From Lineus longissimus (Eukaryota; Nemertea; Pilidiophora; Heteronemertea; Lineidae): a stretch of DNA of 64,000 nt. Numbering within the stretch: position 1 is the first letter of the stretch; each line of letters begins with the position of its first letter. The notes beneath the pieces were generated by a model that searched no databases, had not been told where the DNA came from, and saw only the letters and a list, made by a program, of their open reading frames with translations. This document shows positions 1-11,078 of the stretch, piece by piece. A program made the position numbers and the translations under genes. The DNA lies in NCBI RefSeq assembly GCF_910592395.1, contig NC_088308.1, positions 12,355,001 through 12,419,000 on the forward strand. The letters run 5' to 3'.

Positions 1-540
1 AAACTTGTTTTGGGAGCCTGTCTCCGTAACCATAAATGCTAGGCATTTCATCTCTGGGTGGGTTGAAGGTCTTGTGGTGCCTTTGAGCCTTTTGGCAGTT
101 TTGACAATTTTCGAAAAACAATCGGCCCCAGGGGGCGCTTCATGTGAAAAATTACTCTTGGCTATGTATCAGGAATTATGCGAGCTAAAATCATGAAATC
201 TATACTGAGGACTACATCACAAAATTCCCGGGTTTTTGATTTGACCTACTTTTCAAGGTCACAGAGGTCAAAAAGCGTAAATTGCCCCTAGTTAGTTTCC
301 GGGGCATATCTCCATAGCTATTGAGGCTAGGCTTTCATCTGTGGGTGGTTTGAAGGTCTTATGTTGCAATTGTGCCTTGCGGCAGTTTTGATGAAATTGA
401 ACTACGCTTGTCTCCAGGGTCATGTGAAAAACTACTTTTTGCTATATTTTGATCTTGATCTTGATTTTTGTCTGCCCCAGACCGCAGTACCGTGTATAAG
501 TAGGTGCAGGGGGTGGCATTTAGTGGTGGCGCTGGCTGGC
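1..540. repeat. Family-C-like repeat fragment
   Basis: Degenerate copy of the dispersed repeat called family C here. It carries the family's marker phrases: a block reading TTTTTGATTTGACCTACTTT followed by AAGGTCACAGAGGTCAAA at about 229-271, and a CCAGGGGGCGC core near 125. Two internal units are visible, since the 'gaaggtcttgtggtgcc' and 'gaaggtcttatgttgcaa' segments recur about 290 bp apart. Neither a 5' hairpin nor a 3' GGCC hairpin is present, so both ends are missing or lie outside the window. No coding potential is seen. Confidence 0.5.
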
Positions 541-834
541 TGAGATGCAGGTTGCATCTATTTCAGCCTGTGTGGTCATATTCCAATCACGTATTACCTA
601 AGGAAAAAGGGGTACTTGAATGAGTCAGTGCTGGTTCGAATTGTCTGCAGTTTCTTGTTGTTTTTGCATCTCGTTCATGTTGTGGCAGGGAGAAGGATGT
701 CATTTACAATGCCCATCTCTCCGTTGGTGATCTTGTTTAGCATCTTTATTCGGCATTCCTTTCTACATTGTTCCAGTGATGGCCAGTTCAGGAATACCAT
801 CATGTTAGTCACACTGCTGCAGCCACAGTAATCA

Positions 835-1056
835 CTGCATACAAAGCTGGATGCAGTGATGCAGAAGCTGCACCATTTCGATGTTGTTGATGTGTTTCAT
901 GCTGTGCGGGTCCCAGACTGTACAACCGTATTGAAGCTTTGATCTTAATAGCGACCTGTACGCTATGTCCTTTAACCATTGGAGGGCAAATTTTAGAGAA
1001 CTTTTAATGAATCCTACTGTTCTACTCGCTATTGCACATGTCTGGTCAGGGATCAA
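835..1056 (-). pseudogene. Non-LTR retrotransposon RT C-terminal fragment
   Basis: About 74 codons are open on the minus strand. The translation resembles the region just after the reverse transcriptase palm/thumb in CR1/L2/Jockey-type non-LTR elements: a 'RTVGFIKSSLKFA' stretch, then 'LRSKLQYGCTVWDP', then 'INNIEMVQ', matching the family pattern of K-A-R-x-L-G-F, L-x-Y-x-x-x-V-W-D-P and I-E-x-V-Q. The catalytic part and endonuclease are absent, so this is a dead fragment. Exact class is uncertain. A second, non-overlapping fragment of similar type lies at 12295-12625 in the same orientation. Confidence 0.6.
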
Positions 1057-1075
1057 AGTTCACGACCAACTGGTG

Positions 1076-1567
1076 GCATATGTGACCAGAAAATTTCAAA
1101 TGCGACTGCAATTGAAATGCCTCTCGCATGGTGCGATCTGAACAAAACGGCTTTATGCGACCTCTATTTTGAAAGGATCCCATCACAATTTATTTATAGC
1201 TCCTCTGGCTGCCTGCCAATAAGGTCAATCTCGCTCCATGAAATGTGACTGTATTGGCTGGCAGATAACAAAACAATGCATCATAAACACACTGGGGAAG
1301 AGTGAATCGCATACTAAGCAAATACAATGTATGTGGTAAGATGACGGACTCCAGACTCGCGGAGTCTGTTTGAATGCTCTGTCTTGTTTTGAATTAATAC
1401 ATGGAAGGCCTGCATGATGTTTGGCGAGCTTGAAGACCTATTGTGCGTTTTGGCATGTGATCTCGTCACGAGTGAATTTGGTTCCGTCAAGACCAGCCTA
1501 GTGTTCATTCCCAGAGGCTGGTATGACTCGCTTCGCTCTTCTGTATATACTGATTATAAATGATATG
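1076..1567. other. No recognised feature
   Basis: About 490 bp of moderately AT-rich sequence. I see no credible exon, RNA gene or repeat of the families found elsewhere in the window. Confidence 0.4.
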
Positions 1568-1797
1568 TACATGTTGAGGTCAGAATTTTACATACACCTG
1601 GGTTGAAAACATTCAACTCTAATTTTCAAAAGGTTTCATTGTACTTACAAAAACAATTTTGATGTGATAATATACCTCAGAGGTCTACTTTATTTTCTTA
1701 CTGCATTCGTATATTTCAGTTTCTTTATTTCAGAATTATTTGACATAGTTTGATATCTCTATTAAAGCCAGTGGGTCAAAAGTTTACATACACCAAG
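1568..1797 (+). repeat. Left TIR with IR/DR structure
   Basis: The left arm starts TACATGTTGAGGTCAG and ends just after the inner direct repeat AGTTTACATACACC at about 1781-1794. It pairs along most of its length with 3018-3237. The outer and inner motifs would be the two transposase-binding sites per arm. Confidence 0.9.
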
Positions 1798-1980
1798 TGA
1801 AACTTTAAAAACACAACCTTGAATCATCAAGAAATTGACATCTAGGGCCTCACAGATGATTTCGCAGGCCATTGGCCACTACAGAAATTATGTAATAACC
1901 CAAGCATTCTTTAGGGACTATATAAAAAGGCGTTTCTAAAGGGTATAGCCCATTCCAGTGTTCACAAGCATTGAGACAAG

Positions 1981-3005
<1,025 letters not shown>

Positions 3006-3017
3006 AGTGTTACTGTA

Positions 3018-3237
3018 TATAAACTTTTGACCCACTGGTTTTAATAGAGATATCAAACTGTGTCAAATAATTCTGAAATAAAGAAACTGAAATAAACAAA
3101 TGCAGTAAGAAAATAAAGTAGACTTCTTAGGTATATTATCACATCAAAATCGTTTTTGTAAGTACAATGAAACCTTTTGAAAATTTGAGTTGAATGTTTT
3201 CGACCCAGGGGTATGCAAACTTCTGACCTCAACTGTA
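3018..3237 (-). repeat. Right TIR with IR/DR structure
   Basis: Reverse-complement partner of 1568-1797. The inner motif (AAACTTTTGACCCACTGG) is near 3021-3038 and the outer motif (TTCTGACCTCAACTGTA) ends at 3237. A few substitutions separate the two arms. Confidence 0.9.
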
Positions 3238-3713
3238 TATTGTTGCTCTAGTGCCGTGGATGGTCATGGAGGTATGCATTTGGTTCGGTTTATAAGATTC
3301 TAAATAACCGCCGAAAGACAACACCATTTTTAGCTCAGCTGACAAAGTCAGCGAAGCTGGTAATATTACTAAGGGAATGGTGTCTGTCCTTCCTTCCGTG
3401 TCACTTTTGGGCATTTTGTAACCGCAAGGCCTAGGCACTTCGTTGACGCTGCTAAATTAGGCATAACCGAAGATGAACTCAGAAACCAAAAATCAGCGCG
3501 ATCCGACCTACATTAAGGAAATGAGGTCATCGGGAAGTTTAAACTTCATTCCTTTATACCGCTGTCCACAGAGGAAATATTGTTTTCACATCTGGCCGAA
3601 TATTTTTTGATAATTTTAAATTTTTACTTGTAATGGAATTAGTTTAGTTTTCACCGCCAGTTGGCGCTACAGGCACATTTAACTAAATTTTTGACGATTC
3701 AAAAGCCCGGGCT

Positions 3714-3878
3714 ATGACGTATAGTTGCGCAGTTGTATTCTGTGCATGTAATTGGCCAAGGAACCAGGCTATATTTCAGCATACCCACTGTGACCAGTGT
3801 AAAGATGGAAGATTGATTTTGCAACACGGTAACCAATTTTCTGCTAAAAAGAAGTCAAGTAGGCGATATTATCACTAG
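3714..3878 (+). CDS. Small Cys-rich ORF in family A, weakly THAP-like
   Basis: A 54-codon ORF starting MTYSCAVVFC and ending in RRYYH. The beginning has C-x4-C followed by N-W/R and a later F-Q-H, loosely like the start of a THAP zinc finger (C-x4-C-x-N-R...F-H). The second C-x-H pair of a THAP domain is not obvious. Copy A2 keeps the ORF with an in-frame 3-base difference near 28362. Copy A4 keeps the start but diverges after residue 36. The copies are young and similar, so openness is weak evidence of function. It may be a residue of an autonomous parent. Confidence 0.3.
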   Translation: MTYSCAVVFCACNWPRNQAIFQHTHCDQCKDGRLILQHGNQFSAKKKSSRRYYH

Positions 3879-4609
3879 TTCCTTTCAGTGGGTAGTCATA
3901 AGGTCTTTAGGGACTACTTTCAGAAATTAGTTCTTGAAAATTTGGCCACGTGACAATTCTGTGAAAATGATATTAGAAGTGCATGCTCTGTTCGCGAATT
4001 ATTTTGAAGTGGAGAATTCCCACAGTATGTGCAGTGAATCGGCATGATTCTGTTTGTATTTTAGTTTTTAGTACTACGATTCTTACATGAGTAAAAAGTA
4101 GACATTCCAAGCAACACAATAATGTTACTCCCATAAAAATTGATTCAAAATTGACGGAGCTGCGGCATTCTGTTCGGCAATTGGCAGCGCTGATAAAATA
4201 CATTGCATGCTAATGCATGCCAAATGGCACACTTTAAAAAGCGCTCATTGGACAACGTAGGGAATCACCAGAAATGATGTCATCGCTGGTCTAAATAAAA
4301 AATAGATGGGTTCCCGATCGACTCACTAGGGATACGCAGTAGAGCACAATGTCATGAAAAACGACCCTTTGTAAATTCCAATCACCTGCAGGACAGGTCA
4401 ATTTCTCTCAATAAAGTTAATTTTGTTGACTCCTGTAATCTACCTTATTAAAAAAAAGACAGTGGTGTTAGTCCCAAACTGGTCATTTCTATTTATTTTG
4501 ACCTCTGGCTTTGTTATCAGGTTACCTCTCAATTACAGACAGCAATTTCTAGCGTAAAGCTCTAGAAAATTCTACCATATTGGATAATACCAGAGGTAGT
4601 ATAACAATA

Positions 4610-5476
4610 GGGAGGTTAAGATCAGCTCCTACTCCCACTCCCACTCCGACTCCCGACTCCAACTCGAGTCGGGAGTCGTGACGCGATGACGCGGTTAAAA
4701 AATTCTGAACCCGACTCGTCAGCCGGGTAGTCAGTTCCGCTCCGTAACGATAGCTGTCGCGCCAATTTTGTAAATATTGCAGACGATCGAATTTACTTCC
4801 GGGTTCGGCAATATTCGTCTTGTTTTTGCTTATTTTTGGGATGTAAAGTACTGATATGAACCAAGATATAGCTGAATTGTGTTTGTTGATGGACGAGAAT
4901 CCAGAGGATGAGGATGAAATCCTCCTGGTGTTGGCAGGAGAAGGATTTTTTGATCGAATGCCACGTCCACGGGATCGAATTAACCAGCATTGTGCCAGCA
5001 TCGTTTTGACAGATTTGACTTGGATGAGTATTCTGAAAAGGAGTGTCGAGCCTTCTTCAGATTTAAAAAAGAGGACATTCCTAGATTGTGCCATGCACTA
5101 ATGTTACCAGATGCAGTTGTTGCTAAAAATGGGACAAAGGGATGCATGCACGATGCAGGAGGAAATTGTATCCTTCAAAATGAGCTCCGAAATGCCTATT
5201 TCGAACACAAATTTCCACCAACTAACTTGATGCACTTGTTCTACATAACCATTACAAAGAGTTAAAACCCATTTTATGACAATAATTTATTAAGAAATAT
5301 AGATTTTTTCAAGTCGGAGTAGTCGGAGAATACCTACGACTCAGACAGGTCCCAGTCGTTTTCACGAGCGAGTAAACAACATAACGCGGTGAAACCCCAT
5401 TCTTATTGATGACGTAGTTCACAAAAAGGGAATCACCCGGAGTGGGAGTGGGAGTTGGAGCTGATCTTAACCTCCC
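4610..5476 (+). mobile_element. Harbinger-like TIR element nested in the DIRS left arm
   Basis: An 867 bp element with about 38 bp TIRs beginning GGGAGGTTAAGATCAGCTCC at both ends, flanked by TA on each side (4608-4609, 5477-5478). It interrupts the DIRS left arm, since the right DIRS arm reads straight across this point. The inner part is rich in 'CCCGACTC'-type words near both ends and contains a short transposase remnant. The truncated coding region and small size mean it is non-autonomous. Confidence 0.8.
4856..5265 (+). pseudogene. Harbinger-type transposase N-terminal remnant
   Basis: Two overlapping frames together read as one protein start: MNQDIAELCLLMDENPEDED in the first frame to about 4975, then in the second frame a stretch with 'FDLDEYSEKECRAFFRFKKE' and 'DIPRLCHALMLPD'. 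That pattern (aspartate/glutamate-rich start, FRF-K/R-K-x-D-I/L-x-x-L-x-x-x-L-x-x-P) is typical of the region before the DDE domain in animal PIF/Harbinger transposases. The catalytic DDE domain is missing and the frame shifts once near 4980-4995. It is therefore a dead internal-deletion derivative. Confidence 0.6.
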
Positions 5477-5478
5477 TA

Positions 5479-5612
5479 ATATGCCATATCCCTATTTAAA
5501 TCCGCACGTGTCTACAGGTAAACAAAAAGTGACGTCACACTGCGCATGCTCACTTGGCACCGCCTCTATAACCTCACACCCACCAGCCCTTCAATCATCC
5601 TTCTTTCCTGTA
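5479..5612 (+). repeat. DIRS left inverted repeat, inner part
   Basis: Continues the left arm after the nested element. It contains 'CCGCACGTGTCTACAGG', 'CTGCGCATGCTCACTTGGCA' and 'CACCCACCAGCCCTTCAATC'. All of these recur as reverse complement at 10538-10650. It probably includes the element's promoter region, which is inference. Confidence 0.85.
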
Positions 5613-6073
5613 GACACGCTCCTGCACGGACGTGTCTCGATCTGTAGTCTACAGTGTTTTAATAGTTAAGAAGGTTTTTTTGCGTTTGATGGTGGTTTTA
5701 GTAAGTTTTCTTGAGCTTTTGACCGGTTTGGATCAGCAACCTGCCTTGAGGCTGTCGGGGTACTTCGGTTTAGTACCGTCTACGAAATCGATCAGTGTCA
5801 CGCTGTCGATCTTGGTTTCGCCTCAGCTAGACAACCAGCCCGCCGGGAAGCCCGTTGAACTACATATAGGTATTGTTTTTCTTTTTTGTGTTTGCTAGTT
5901 CTGCTTCTTTAGGTCTTTACGGCGACCAAAGCTGCAGGTTCTGAGGGCTATAACTCAGCTTCGACGCTGGTGCATGGTGCTTCGTTTTGCAAGCTTGCTG
6001 CTTTCACGTGCATTTTGCGTATAATACATGCTACACTCTACGGCAGTGTTCTGCATACGCAGCATCTGTTAGA

Positions 6074-7550
6074 ATGGTTAGGAATTCCACAGGTAAGGGT
6101 ACCACTGAAGGCTCTCAACAGAAGAGTAGGCAGGGTTCTTCCTCCACCACTTCTACTGCTGGTAGGGCCTCAAGCTCTAGAGTGTCCACCAGTAGTCAGA
6201 TTCAATCTGATAAGCCAGGCGTCGGGTCCTCAGGGAAGGAACAGTCGCTCTCAGATGATGAGGGGAGATCTCGTCGCAGGCGCTGGAGACGTAGTCGTTT
6301 TCCAGCACCGGGCATTAACCAGTTCACCGAGATGATGGGGTCATTCTTGGCCATGGTAAAGCCACTGATGTCAGCTGCTCGGGCGTCACAATCGCCCCAG
6401 GTTGCTCTGGGAGCCCCGGCTACCCAACCTCCTCAGGCTGAGGTCCCATCCACAGTCTTTAGGTCGGAATCACCAGACCCAGAGGGGGATGGTGACCTTT
6501 TTGACCTCCACGCTCCCAGCCATACTGGATTTTCAGTAGCTGGGGACGGGATGGATCTAGATGCCTCTTCCAACCACCCCTCTAACCCAGATGAGGATGG
6601 GAGTCCCAAGCTGGATTCTGAGTTTTATACAGTCATTGAGAACCTGCACGCGGTTCTGGGTGATGATCTGCCTCGTAGGTCGCAGCAGACCTTGTCCGTC
6701 CGGGCTTTGTCACAATTACAGACGATATGCCGGCCCAAAGGCCCGCTGTCGCTTTTCCGCATTCTGGGATGATGGCGTCTACCTTCGACGTCATCTATGA
6801 CCAAATGTGGGGCATGAAGGGTGCCAAGTTGGATGACCCAAATTCCCTGCCATCTAGTTTGAAGGGGTCAACAGCCGTAGGGGAGAGCCTGGAGACCTAT
6901 GCTGGACTTAAGGAGTCCACAGGCTTTATTAAGAGTGCAGAGATGAAGGATGTGGAGCGTCAGTCAAGGAAGGCACTGTTGGCACTCAATGCTATTGATG
7001 TGTTGGTTGGGGGTATACGGCGCATTGAGGCTGAGGCTGGGGACCCCTCGGCCAGCGATTTACAGGCCAAGCTTGCTATGTCAGCTAGTTTGGTTTGGGC
7101 GGTAAAGCACGCAACTGAGTTTCTGTGGCTCTCTCCACGCTGGCTAGGCGGCGCTCTTTTATTGAGTCTGCACCGGTGTCTTTGGTTCCCCCTGCAGCCA
7201 AGAAGTGGCTGGTAAATCAGCCTATTGTTCAGAAGGAAGGCGTGCCTCCTTCTCTGTTTGGGGAGGTGGTGCCTACCCTGCAGAAATTCACAGCTCAACA
7301 CAATAAGTTGCATGCTGTTGCACAATCTAGTAGGTCACAGCCTAGGTTTAAGTCCTCCTCGAATTCTGTCTCTGGGAGGTCTCAGCCTTATCATATGGGT
7401 TCGTCTCAGTCTTTCACTGCGAGTGCGACGCCTACTCTAGCTCCTAGGGGGCGTGGGCGAGGTAGCTCTCGTCCAACTAGGGCTGACAACAATAACAGCT
7501 TTAGGGGTTGCAGGACACAGATGCTGCCTCCACCAAAGCAGCGTCCCTGA
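6074..7550 (+). pseudogene. DIRS gag-like protein, frameshifted
   Basis: The likely start is the ATG at 6074 (MVRNSTGKGTTEGSQQ). The first frame is Ser/Thr-rich with a basic cluster (RSRRRRWRRSR). It continues in a second frame from about 6727 to 7130 ('DVIYDQMWG' through 'LVWAVKHATEFLW') and in a third to TGA at 7548-7550, ending in an Arg/Gly-rich RGRGRGSSRP segment that fits a nucleic-acid-binding tail. Two frameshifts are needed. There is no zinc knuckle, as is usual for DIRS gag. Assignment rests on position upstream of RT and general composition. Confidence 0.7.
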
Positions 7551-7559
7551 TATCAGGGG

Positions 7560-9388
7560 ACCCTCCCTGCTCCCACTGGGTTCGGTTTTTCCAGTGGGGG
7601 CCAGACTGGCGGAGTTTGCGGGCACGTGGCCTCGGATAGGCTCCGACCAGTGTGTCATGGATGTGGTAACTCACGGTTTAATGCTAAAGTTCCAATCCTT
7701 ACCCCCCTTAACAAGGCACCCTCGTCCCATTGCCTTGCCAAGGGACTTGCCCAAGAGACAGGTCTTGCTAGGAGAAGTAGACTTGATGTTAGCCAAGAAA
7801 GCCATAGAGATCGTCCCCGCCTCAGGTTGGAGGCAGGGTTTTTACTCTAATATGTTAGTAACTCCAAAAAAGTAAGGGGGGAATGAAGGATGCATATTAC
7901 CACGTGCCAGTGCATCCTCAGTTCCGCAAACACCTAATGTTTTGTATAGGGGACACCATATATCGCTTCCGAGCAATGTGCTTCGGTCTGGCGACTGCTC
8001 CCTTCATTTTCACAAAGGTGTTGAGAGCTGGCATTTCTAATCCATCTCCATCTGGACGACTGGCTCCTCAGGAACAAGTGTCCAGCAACCCTGTGTTGTC
8101 AGCTTCAGTTTTCCTCAAGCTAGCCGACGCTCTAGGAACTCTGATCAATTTCGAGAAGTCACATTTGACTCCCAGACAGGTTTTCGAACATCTAGGGGTC
8201 CTGTTCGACTTGATTCAAGGGCTAGTTTTCCCAACAGAACAGACAGATTTCATCCCACTGGGGAGGCTTCATCTACGCCCACTGCAGTTTTATCTCAAGT
8301 GCTTTTTCAAAGCCCATCAAGATCACATAGAAAAAGTGGTGCCGCTGCATCCCATAATTTTCCAGTATCTTCTGTGGTGGGAGTCCGAGGACAATCTGAT
8401 GGCTGGGGATCCGTTGCATCCTCCCGAGCCAGTCGTGACCCTTATTACCGATGCCAGTCTATCGAGTTGGGGTGCCCACTTAGGCACTCAGACGGTGTCC
8501 GGTCAGTGGTCAGAGCAGGAAGCCAGCCTTCACATCAATATCCTGGAGCTGAAGGCGGTCCTGTTAGCAATCAAGGTTTTGTTGAATCAGATTCGAGGCA
8601 AATACATCAGAATTCTGTCGGACAACACCACGGTGGTGTCCTGAATTCGTCGGCAAGGGGGCACCCAGTCGTTGAGTCTCTACCTGCTCACCAGGGAGCT
8701 TTTTCTATTCTGTCAGGAACAGGGGATCTTTCTCAGAGTAGCCTTTATACCAGGCAAGAGAAACGTTCTGGCCGACAGTCTTAGTCGCCAGAATCGTGTC
8801 TTGGAGACAGAGTGGAAGCTGGCGAAATCAGTCTTCAGTCAGATCTTTGCTCTGTTCCCTTTTCTACAAGTAGACCTGTTTGTGACTTACAAGAACAATC
8901 AGCTACCTCTGTATGTCAGCCCCTCCCCGGACGATCAAGCATGAGCGGTCGATGCCATGTCTCTTTCTTGGGACAACCTGATGGCTTACGCGTTTCCGCT
9001 GAGAATTCTGATTCCCGACATTCTCAGGAAAGTCAACGAATCCGACTCGATAATAATCCTGATTGCACCTGCTTGGCCGGCGCAGTCTTGGTTTCCAGCT
9101 CTCCTTCAGCTGCTGGTGGAGTTTCCACTCGCGTTACCTCCTCACCGTCGGTTACTCCGACAACTGGGGTTGGTCGTGTTTCACTCCGAGCCCCAGTCGC
9201 AGGCTCTTCACGCCTGGTCTTTATCGAGAATTCCTTGGTACAGAGAGGGTTTTCTCAGAAGGTTGTGGCTGGGGCAGCTAGACCTCAGAGAAAGTCTTCT
9301 CTGTCCGTCTACGAGAGCCATTTTGGTACATTCTCGGCTTGGCTCTCTTCGAGGGATGAGCCTTCACAGTCTGTCTCTATTTCATTGA
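7560..9388 (+). pseudogene. DIRS reverse transcriptase / RNase H polyprotein, broken
   Basis: The RT begins with a DIRS-type lead ('VGARLAEFAGTWPRIGSD') and 'QGFYSNMLVTPKK'. A TAA at 7873-7875 and an apparent deletion of roughly 35-40 codons follow, removing the segment up to 'MKDAYYHVPVHP'. 'FRAMCFGLATAPFIFTKVL' is intact. The catalytic box appears as 'HLHLDDWLL' at 8043-8069 in a shifted frame, so a frameshift lies near 8030-8040 with another downstream. RNase H follows ('TDASLSSWGAHLG', 'ILELKAVLLA', 'LSDNTTVVS'), then TGA at 8642-8644, 'VLADSLSRQ', TGA at 8942-8944, and the DIRS C-terminal region ('WDNLMAYAFP', 'APAWPAQSWFPALL'). Four or more lesions make it inactive. Confidence 0.88.
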
Positions 9389-10259
9389 TTGCTGATTATT
9401 TTGTATATATGTTTGAAGAGTCGGGTAGATTGCCAGCAACTATTGCGAACCACCGGTCAGCGTTATCGGCTGCTCTGGGGGTTTTTTTTTAATGGTTATT
9501 CGGTGGGAAGTCACCCCGTTTTAACCGCGCTTCTTAATAAGAGTTTTTCAGTTGAAAGGCCTCAATTGAGGAATAGAGTCCCAGAGTGGGATCTTTTAAA
9601 GGTGTTATCAATGCTCACGAAAGCTCCGTTCGAGCCTGTTAAGTTTGATACTGTCCAGCAAAGAGTTTTTTGCGACATGGAAAACTGTATTTCTGCTTGC
9701 CTTGGTTTGTACGAAGCGGGCAAGCGAGCTTTATGCTATTTCGCGAGATAAGCGAGACTTAATTTTTTCGGATGATGGGGTACATCTTCGGACCGTCCCT
9801 GGGTTTTTAGCTAAGACCCAGGCGGCAAACACGGATTCGAAACCATTTTTCGTTCCAAGACATGATCGGTTCTCAGGTCGAGACAGCTCAGATAGGTTGC
9901 TCTGTCCTGTGAGGATGCTTAAGTTTTATCTTTCATGTACAAATGGGTGGACCAGTGGCTCCCGTTTGTTTGTTAAATGTAGGGGGGAAGGGTCTGTGTG
10001 TACCAGAACTATCTCTTCCTGGCTTAAAAAGGTGATCAAGTTTGCCTATGCGGGCAATGTCTCAGCCGGGGGCCACGAGGTGCGTAGGATGTCGGCATCT
10101 TGGGCTTTCGCGGCGGGTCTGGCAGTGGAGGACATTCTGCTGACAGGTTCTTGGGCCAGGCAGACTACATTCACGTCTCATTACTTGGTGGATGTCCAAA
10201 CACAGGTTGACGGATCCAGCAGACTGCATCCGACCTTAGCAGGAAGGAGAACTCACTAA
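9200..10259 (+). pseudogene. DIRS tyrosine recombinase, two frameshifts
   Basis: Overlaps the pol end in another frame, as in DIRS elements. The N-terminal SAM-like core-binding region ('KSSLSVYESHFGTFSAWL', 'ATIANHRSALSAAL') lies at about 9230-9490. A frameshift at the T-run (9482-9491) and another near 9690-9710 lead into the catalytic domain. Visible catalytic residues are Arg at 9717-9719 in KRASEL, His and Arg in 'GHEVRRMSASWA' (His 10074-10076, Arg 10083-10085) and the nucleophilic Tyr at 10182-10184 in 'TFTSHYL'. The stop is TAA at 10257-10259. The catalytic set looks intact, and only the frame is lost. Confidence 0.88.
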
Positions 10260-10417
10260 TCTTTTGGTGAATAGCCTTTTAAATTTTCCTTTCTGGGTCA
10301 GAAAGAGGGGGGGGGAGCATGCTCTTCTGAGCACCTCACACTCCTGCCTTCGTTTTGTTTTGGTTGGTGGTTTGGGTATAAAATCCCACCTTCCGCTGAC
10401 AAGTCTGGCATATCGTT

Positions 10418-10490
10418 ATACTACCTCTGGTATTATCCAATATGGTAGAATTTTCTAGAGCGTTACGCTAGAAAATTCTACGAATTTATC
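10418..10490 (+). repeat. DIRS internal complementary region (circle junction)
   Basis: Contains a near-perfect palindrome centred near 10462: GTAGAATTTTCTAG, then AGCGTTACGCT, then AGAAAATTCTAC. It equals the right terminus of the element joined directly to its left terminus. In DIRS1-type elements such a region templates completion of the ends during circular replication. The downstream right arm starts about 45 bp later. Confidence 0.85.
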
Positions 10491-10534
10491 CCAGCCGTCC
10501 TCCCCACATTTTATCCTGTTGGGGATCGGTCTTC

Positions 10535-10714
10535 TGTAAGGATGATTGAAGGGCTGGTGGGTGTGAGGTTATAGAGGCGGTGCCAAGTGAGCATGCGCAG
10601 TGTGACATCACTTTTTGTTTACTTGTAGACACGTGCGGATTTAAAGGGGATATGGGATATTGTTATACTACCTCTGGTATTATCCAATATGGTAGAATTT
10701 TCTAGGCGTTAGCT
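10535..10714 (-). repeat. DIRS right inverted terminal repeat
   Basis: Reverse complement of the left arm (4551-4609 plus 5479-5612), including GAGCATGCGCAGTGTGACAT and TTATACTACCTCTGGTATTA. It reads without interruption across the point where the Harbinger-like element sits in the left arm, so it serves as the empty-site reference. Just outside the end (10715-10751) is a short unexplained hairpin, AAGCCCT/AGGGCTT-like, before family A resumes. Confidence 0.88.
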
Positions 10715-11078
10715 TAGAAATAGAGCCCTTACTACAAAGGGCTTAATTTTGTTTCCTTGTGCTGTACTAGCCAGCCTGTACATACTACAGTTGTCCATGG
10801 AGAAGTCACATCCTCTCTGACACTTCTTGTCTGTGAAGCTACCGATACAACATACTGAACTAGGGACACCTTCCGTAGCCTCCTGTAATATTAACATACC
10901 ATGGATGATTAGTTCAGTCATATTTCATCCAGCTGGCAGCTCTGCATTGGAAATTTTAGTGGTATAACGTGTTTTCTTGACCTTCAAACTGTAGTATAAA
11001 GCCGATATTTACTACTTTACACTCTCAGTCCTGTGTTATTAGCTCATCAAGCTGAGCGCCAGGCCCTTAGGCCTCTTT

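Larger units (their letters stand above)
4551..10714 (+). mobile_element. DIRS-like tyrosine-recombinase retrotransposon
   Basis: A 6.2 kb element inserted in family-A copy A1. The ends are inverted repeats of about 190 bp: the left arm is 4551-4609 plus 5479-5612, separated by a nested element, and the right arm is 10535-10714. Near the right arm an internal complementary region (10418-10490) contains both element ends joined head to head, the hallmark of DIRS elements that replicate through circles. Inside, in order, are a gag-like region, a DIRS-type reverse transcriptase with RNase H, and a tyrosine recombinase overlapping the pol end. There is no LTR, integrase or protease. All genes carry stops or frameshifts. 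Confidence 0.92.
3327..11078 (+). mobile_element. Family-A repeat copy A1, split by a DIRS element
   Basis: A non-autonomous dispersed element. It starts TTTTAGCTCAGCTGAC with a hairpin (GCTGAC-AAA-GTCAGC) at about 3335-3352 and ends with the subterminal AGCTGAGC and a GGCCC/GGGCC-type hairpin near 11060-11075. Its sequence at 3327-4545 resumes at about 10752-11078: copy A2 reads straight through 'TTACAGACAGCATTTTGTATCC', whereas here that phrase is interrupted by the DIRS-like element. Three other copies (A2, A3, A4) lie in the window. The 5' nine-mer GCTCAGCTG and its complement CAGCTGAGC near the 3' end form asymmetric inverted repeats as in Helentron-derived elements; that classification is inference. 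Confidence 0.8.

Noticed and set aside
3973-4203. 76-codon minus-strand ORF repeated at 28536-28766 and 57323-57625
   Set aside because: It recurs only because family A recurs; no domain, and the longer version in A4 arises from substitutions. Openness follows from high copy similarity.
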